In this document: positions 17,810 through 20,448 of the stretch, in pieces
Numbering within the stretch: position 1 is the first letter of the stretch
Layout of the letters: each line of letters begins with the position of its first letter
Assembly (NCBI RefSeq): GCF_000149955.1
Contig: NW_017264849.1
Span: 82,391-102,838, forward strand
Source of the DNA: Fusarium oxysporum f. sp. lycopersici 4287
Lineage: Eukaryota > Ascomycota > Sordariomycetes > Hypocreales > Nectriaceae
Reading direction: 5' to 3'
Length of the DNA stretch: 20,448 bases
Program-made: the position numbers and the translations under genes
Notes under the pieces: model-generated
The model's database searches: none
Told to the model about the DNA's origin: nothing
Seen by the model: the letters and a program-made list of their open reading frames with translations, nothing else

Positions 17810-19294
17810 ATGAAATATTTAATCTTCTCACTAATCCTTTCGGCATCATTCTTTGGAGCCACTAAAGCCCAGAACCTTCCCCCAGCTTTGCCATTCTCAA
17901 CAGGCTTCAACTCCTCATTCTCGCTCTCTCCACCCCAGATCAAAGATGCCAACCTTTCAGAAACGGTAGCAAGCAGTGTCAATACTGTCATCAACTTTCA
18001 TCAATCTAGTCTAGCGAATGGTGGTCCAAAGCAAGATGACTTCTACAATCTTTCTGACAAACCGGCCAATCTTCGACCTGGCCAAGTTCTCAAGGTGCAA
18101 GAAGTAACGGACCCAGCACCATTCTCAATTGCACCGGGCTCTTCCCTCAGCAGAATTCTTTATACGACGCGCAACTTTAACGGGACGATTATTCCTGCCA
18201 GTGCATATATCCTCTGGCCGTTTCTGCCTCGTCATTTCGACGAGAAGTCTAGTGGCAAAGCACCGGCTGTTCTCTGGGCCCATGGAACATCTGGCTATTT
18301 CATTGACTCTGCCCCATCGGCTCACCGAGGTCTCTACTACGAGAACGTGGTCCCATTGTCACTCGCACAAGAAGGCTATGCAGTTGTTGCGCCAGACTAT
18401 GCGGGTCTTGGTGTAGACAAGTCGTGGGACGGAACTGATATTCCGCATCAATACTTTGCTACACCCGCTGGTGCACAAGACACTCTCTTTGTGATGGAAG
18501 CTGCCCTCGAGGCATTCAGCAACCGCCTTAGTGGGAAGTTCGCGATCATGGGCCATAGTCAAGGCGGCGGCATCGCCTGGGGTGCAGCGGAGGCACTAGC
18601 CAAAGGAAAAGATACCAGTGGAAGGAGGGCGTTCACGGACCTTGTGAAGGGTTATGTCGGCACTATCTCAATGGCACCCGTCACAAAGCCGTTGACTACT
18701 CCTCGACTCTTCAGCAGCTACAGTGCGTCTGTGGCGTTGTCAAACATCTTTCTTGACTTCAAGCCAAGTCAATGGTTAACGCCACTGGGAGTTGCTAGGC
18801 AAAAGCTGATGAAGCAGATCGGAGGAAGTGTTGCAGCTGGACAGCAGCTATTTTTCACTGAACCACAGAGTGCATTTGAAAAGTCGAACTGGTACAACTC
18901 TTCGTATCACGCTGCTGCTTTTGAAAAGCTCGGGATTGTCGGTAACAAGCCATTCGCAGGTCCTCTTTTGGTGATCCAAGGCTCCGAGGATTTCTTCATT
19001 GCTGCTTCGACTACCAATGAAACTGTCGCCAATACCGCCAATTTGTATCCTAATAGCTCATTGAGTTACATGTATGTCGATAAGTTTGGCCACACCCCCA
19101 TCATCTCAGGTGTCCGAAGCCTCTGGATGGCGTGGCTAGAGGATAGGTTCCAAGGCAAGAAACATCAAGAAGGACTGGAGAGAACATATGTCAATGGATG
19201 GCTAGGAGATGACAAGCATTTCTTTGGAAGTAATGGTTATCTCCAATGGAGTGGAGCTCCAGAATATACCTATCAGAACCCTGGTGCAGTCTAG
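17810..19294 (+). CDS. secreted alpha/beta-hydrolase (secretory lipase/esterase type)
   Basis: One uninterrupted exon encodes 494 aa, starting at the ATG in context GTCAAAATGA. Residues 1-20 form a clear signal peptide (MKYLIFSLILSASFFGATKA) ahead of a Gln. The alpha/beta-hydrolase core has an oxyanion-type WAHGTSG, then the nucleophile elbow GHSQGG with Ser250, an acid candidate Asp394 in GSEDFF and His428 in FGHTPI, in the correct order for the triad. Several N-x-S/T sites (for example Asn34 and Asn48) suit a secreted glycoprotein. Length and layout fit fungal secretory lipases of the CAL-A/LIP kind; substrate preference (lipid, short ester) cannot be told. The promoter region holds a phased GCGG array, and a relic of a second copy of the 3' end lies downstream. 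Likely role: extracellular nutrient acquisition or host-surface breakdown. Confidence 0.87.
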   Translation: MKYLIFSLILSASFFGATKAQNLPPALPFSTGFNSSFSLSPPQIKDANLSETVASSVNTVINFHQSSLANGGPKQDDFYNLSDKPANLRPGQVLKVQEVTDPAPFSIAPGSSLSRILYTTRNFNGTIIPASAYILWPFLPRHFDEKSSGKAPAVLWAHGTSGYFIDSAPSAHRGLYYENVVPLSLAQEGYAVVAPDYAGLGVDKSWDGTDIPHQYFATPAGAQDTLFVMEAALEAFSNRLSGKFAIMGHSQGGGIAWGAAEALAKGKDTSGRRAFTDLVKGYVGTISMAPVTKPLTTPRLFSSYSASVALSNIFLDFKPSQWLTPLGVARQKLMKQIGGSVAAGQQLFFTEPQSAFEKSNWYNSSYHAAAFEKLGIVGNKPFAGPLLVIQGSEDFFIAASTTNETVANTANLYPNSSLSYMYVDKFGHTPIISGVRSLWMAWLEDRFQGKKHQEGLERTYVNGWLGDDKHFFGSNGYLQWSGAPEYTYQNPGAV

Positions 19295-19430
19295 CTTCAA
19301 GTATTGCATCGAGATGCTTCCCACATAACCAATTTTGGTGAACAAGCATCGCGACAATTCTATATAGCAATGTCTACGGGCTCGTTCAATCACATACGAC
19401 CACACCTATCAGAAAATTCGGGATCCCGTC
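19247..19430 (+). repeat. copy 1 of a diverged direct repeat (lipase 3' end and trailer)
   Basis: The last 15 lipase codons (WSGAPEYTYQNPGAV) and about 135 bases beyond the stop match 19661-19838. Between the shared TGGAGTGGAGCT and the shared ATCAC-TAC...TCGGGA blocks the spacing is 142 bases here and 139 in the other copy. Confidence 0.65.
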
Positions 19431-19660
19431 TGCTCTCCCATAGACAAGCTGATAAGGGGCGGATTAGTAGTTAGGACGGTGACGACTAGCGAATACCCGC
19501 TGTTGTATGTTTTTCTTTTTTTGGTTTCTGCACTTTCTTAGTCTCTACGAGCAGTCTAAGTATTAAAAGTACTGGAAAGCTCGGTACAGAGGTAGACAAA
19601 GTAATCCTTAAAAGACTAGTCTTGCTCAGTGCACCTTTAAACCTTTGCTAACTTCTGTAG

Positions 19661-19838
19661 TGGAGTGGAGCTTCAGAGTACATGTATCAAAACCCTGGGG
19701 CGATCCAACCCGGAGCGTCTAGTTGAGTCATCCTATCGCTTCAGTGAGGTTAACTTCATAGTATTTGGTGGTTTATAATTTGAATTATGCGATTACCTGA
19801 TCACGTACATTCACACGTAGAGAACTCGGGAAGCCATA
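19661..19838 (+). pseudogene. relic terminal exon and trailer of a duplicated lipase gene (copy 2)
   Basis: 19661-19726 encodes WSGASEYMYQNPGAIQPGASS and a stop, matching the lipase C-terminus WSGAPEYTYQNPGAV; by hand, 36 of the first 45 bases are identical. Five of the nine differences are silent third-base changes. The block is directly preceded by a good splice acceptor (GCTAAC, then TTCTGTAG ending at 19660), which copy 1 lacks. The homology continues into the 3' trailer (ATCACGTACATTCACACG against ATCACATACGACCACACC). No other lipase sequence precedes it, so it is an orphan last exon. Joining it to donors in the lipase exon (for example GT at 19230) gives the wrong frame, which argues against alternative splicing. 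Confidence 0.6.
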
Positions 19839-20001
19839 CTAGTCATATTTTCTATTCATTGAATTATAATGTATGACGGCGACACTGCCAAAAGCAGAGG
19901 ACAAAACTCCCAAACTCAGAAGTAATACGAACAAGTACTACTCTGTTATCTTCAACACTCTGGTAGAGGCAATTGGGTTTGTATTGTAAGTATAGCTAAT
20001 G
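19839..20001. other. AT-rich convergent intergenic region
   Basis: This is the 3' flank shared by the lipase relic and the minus-strand gene at the right edge. No coding sequence or RNA gene is seen. Confidence 0.4.
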
Positions 20002-20415
20002 TCAAGAGCGCCCTGCATAAACTACCTGAATAATACCCGTAATTGACTGTATCAACCCGAATAGAATAGCCAAGAATATGGCCGTAATTAGAGTCCACCT
20101 AGTCCACCACAAACCCTGATCACGATCATCATACCAGCATCTCTTAAGACCCCAATTCCCTTGATTGTTTGAAATGTTGAGAAGATATAAGAGTTTGCTA
20201 TGCCAGATAGGAAAGTCTTCATAGAATCGACTGATGGGCGAGTTCGGGTCGTGTCTGGCCAGTAATCTCTGCCATTCCTCAATAGGCCCGCGACCTTGAA
20301 ACCAGTCAAGATAATCATGCGTAATGTATTTATATTCGTTTAATGGGAAAAACAACAGAATAGATCGCCGTGTCTCTATTAGAAATTCTAATTTGAAGAA
20401 ATTATCAGCCCTTTC
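20002..20415 (-). CDS. C-terminal exon of a membrane-anchored hypothetical protein (partial)
   Basis: The minus-strand frame is open from an acceptor-like CTAACAG ending at 20416 down to a TGA at 20002-20004, and has no credible ATG, so it is the last exon of a gene continuing beyond the window. It reads ...LLFFPLNEYKYITHDYLDWF, then GRGPIEEWQRLLARHD, KLLYLLNISNNQGNWGLKRCWYDDRD and WWTRW, followed by one transmembrane helix (about 23 residues, ITAIFLAILFGLIQSITGII) and a short tail VVYAGRS. Other acceptors (ATTAG or AATAG near 20380) are possible. It resembles uncharacterised fungal proteins with a conserved Trp-rich block and a C-terminal membrane anchor; I cannot name the family or its role. 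Confidence 0.6.
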   Translation of the reverse strand, partial: ERADNFFKLEFLIETRRSILLFFPLNEYKYITHDYLDWFQGRGPIEEWQRLLARHDPNSPISRFYEDFPIWHSKLLYLLNISNNQGNWGLKRCWYDDRDQGLWWTRWTLITAIFLAILFGLIQSITGIIQVVYAGRS

Positions 20416-20448
20416 CTGTTAGCTTATTCGCTTCTCATGACGCAATAT

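Noticed and set aside
19202..19405. Minus-strand frame over the lipase 3' end
   Set aside because: Shadow of the lipase gene and its trailer.
1..20448. CRISPR array, rRNA, miniature inverted-repeat elements of the Fusarium mimp type
   Set aside because: I saw no regularly spaced long direct repeats, no rRNA sequence and no mimp-like terminal inverted repeat.

Overview
The window looks like a chromosome segment of a filamentous ascomycete, most probably a Fusarium-like member of the Hypocreales. Its protein genes are separated by long non-coding stretches and split by short GT-AG introns of 44-74 nt, many with CTAAC or CTGAC branch sites. The protein families (Zn2Cys6 factor with a DUF3425-type C-terminus, 14-helix drug-efflux MFS, fungal rhodopsin-like 7TM protein, fungal PDDEXK-like protein) are typical of Pezizomycotina. 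The genus is inferred from recalled family resemblance, not from a search. Many open frames here begin at TTG or GTG; I moved starts to the first credible ATG and joined exons by hand.

Layout, left to right. 1-1163: mostly non-coding, with a possible pair of terminal exons of an unrecognised minus-strand gene (88-408). 1164-2405: intact, intronless iron-type alcohol dehydrogenase (+). 2510-4189: two-exon PDDEXK-like nuclear protein (-), with an internal acidic/proline repeat carrying psi-K-x-E motifs and apparently without the nuclease E-x-K. 5036-6877: five-exon MFS efflux transporter (+). 7254-9343: six-exon Zn2Cys6 transcription factor (+). 9522-9593: tRNA-Asp(GTC) with a T8 terminator. 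9956-10743: two-exon hypothetical protein with an N-myristoylation-like start (-). 10744-12761: gene desert with a decayed coding-like fragment and an AT-rich block of imperfect repeats. 12762-13921: two-exon hypothetical protein with a very lysine-rich tail (+). 14060-15369: rhodopsin-like membrane protein (-), broken by a 467-base assembly gap and by an unrelated GC-rich segment. 16370-17413: three-exon SDR (+). 17543-17586: four GCGG boxes at exact 11-bp spacing. 17810-19294: secreted alpha/beta-hydrolase (lipase type, +). 19661-19838: relic of a duplicated copy of that lipase's 3' end. 20002-20415: terminal exon of a membrane-anchored protein that continues off the right edge (-).

Functionally this reads as an accessory-type metabolic and defence neighbourhood: two NAD(P)-dependent oxidoreductases, an efflux pump next to a likely pathway regulator, a secreted lipase and a membrane receptor-like protein, mixed with rapidly evolving hypothetical genes and repeat debris. 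There is no polyketide, peptide or terpene synthase in the window, so I do not call it a biosynthetic cluster. The best candidates for something undescribed are the helically phased GCGG array upstream of the lipase, the orphan lipase terminal exon, the PDDEXK-like protein with a lost active site and repeated SUMO-like motifs, and the foreign GC-rich segment that interrupts the rhodopsin-like gene at a 16-bp palindrome.
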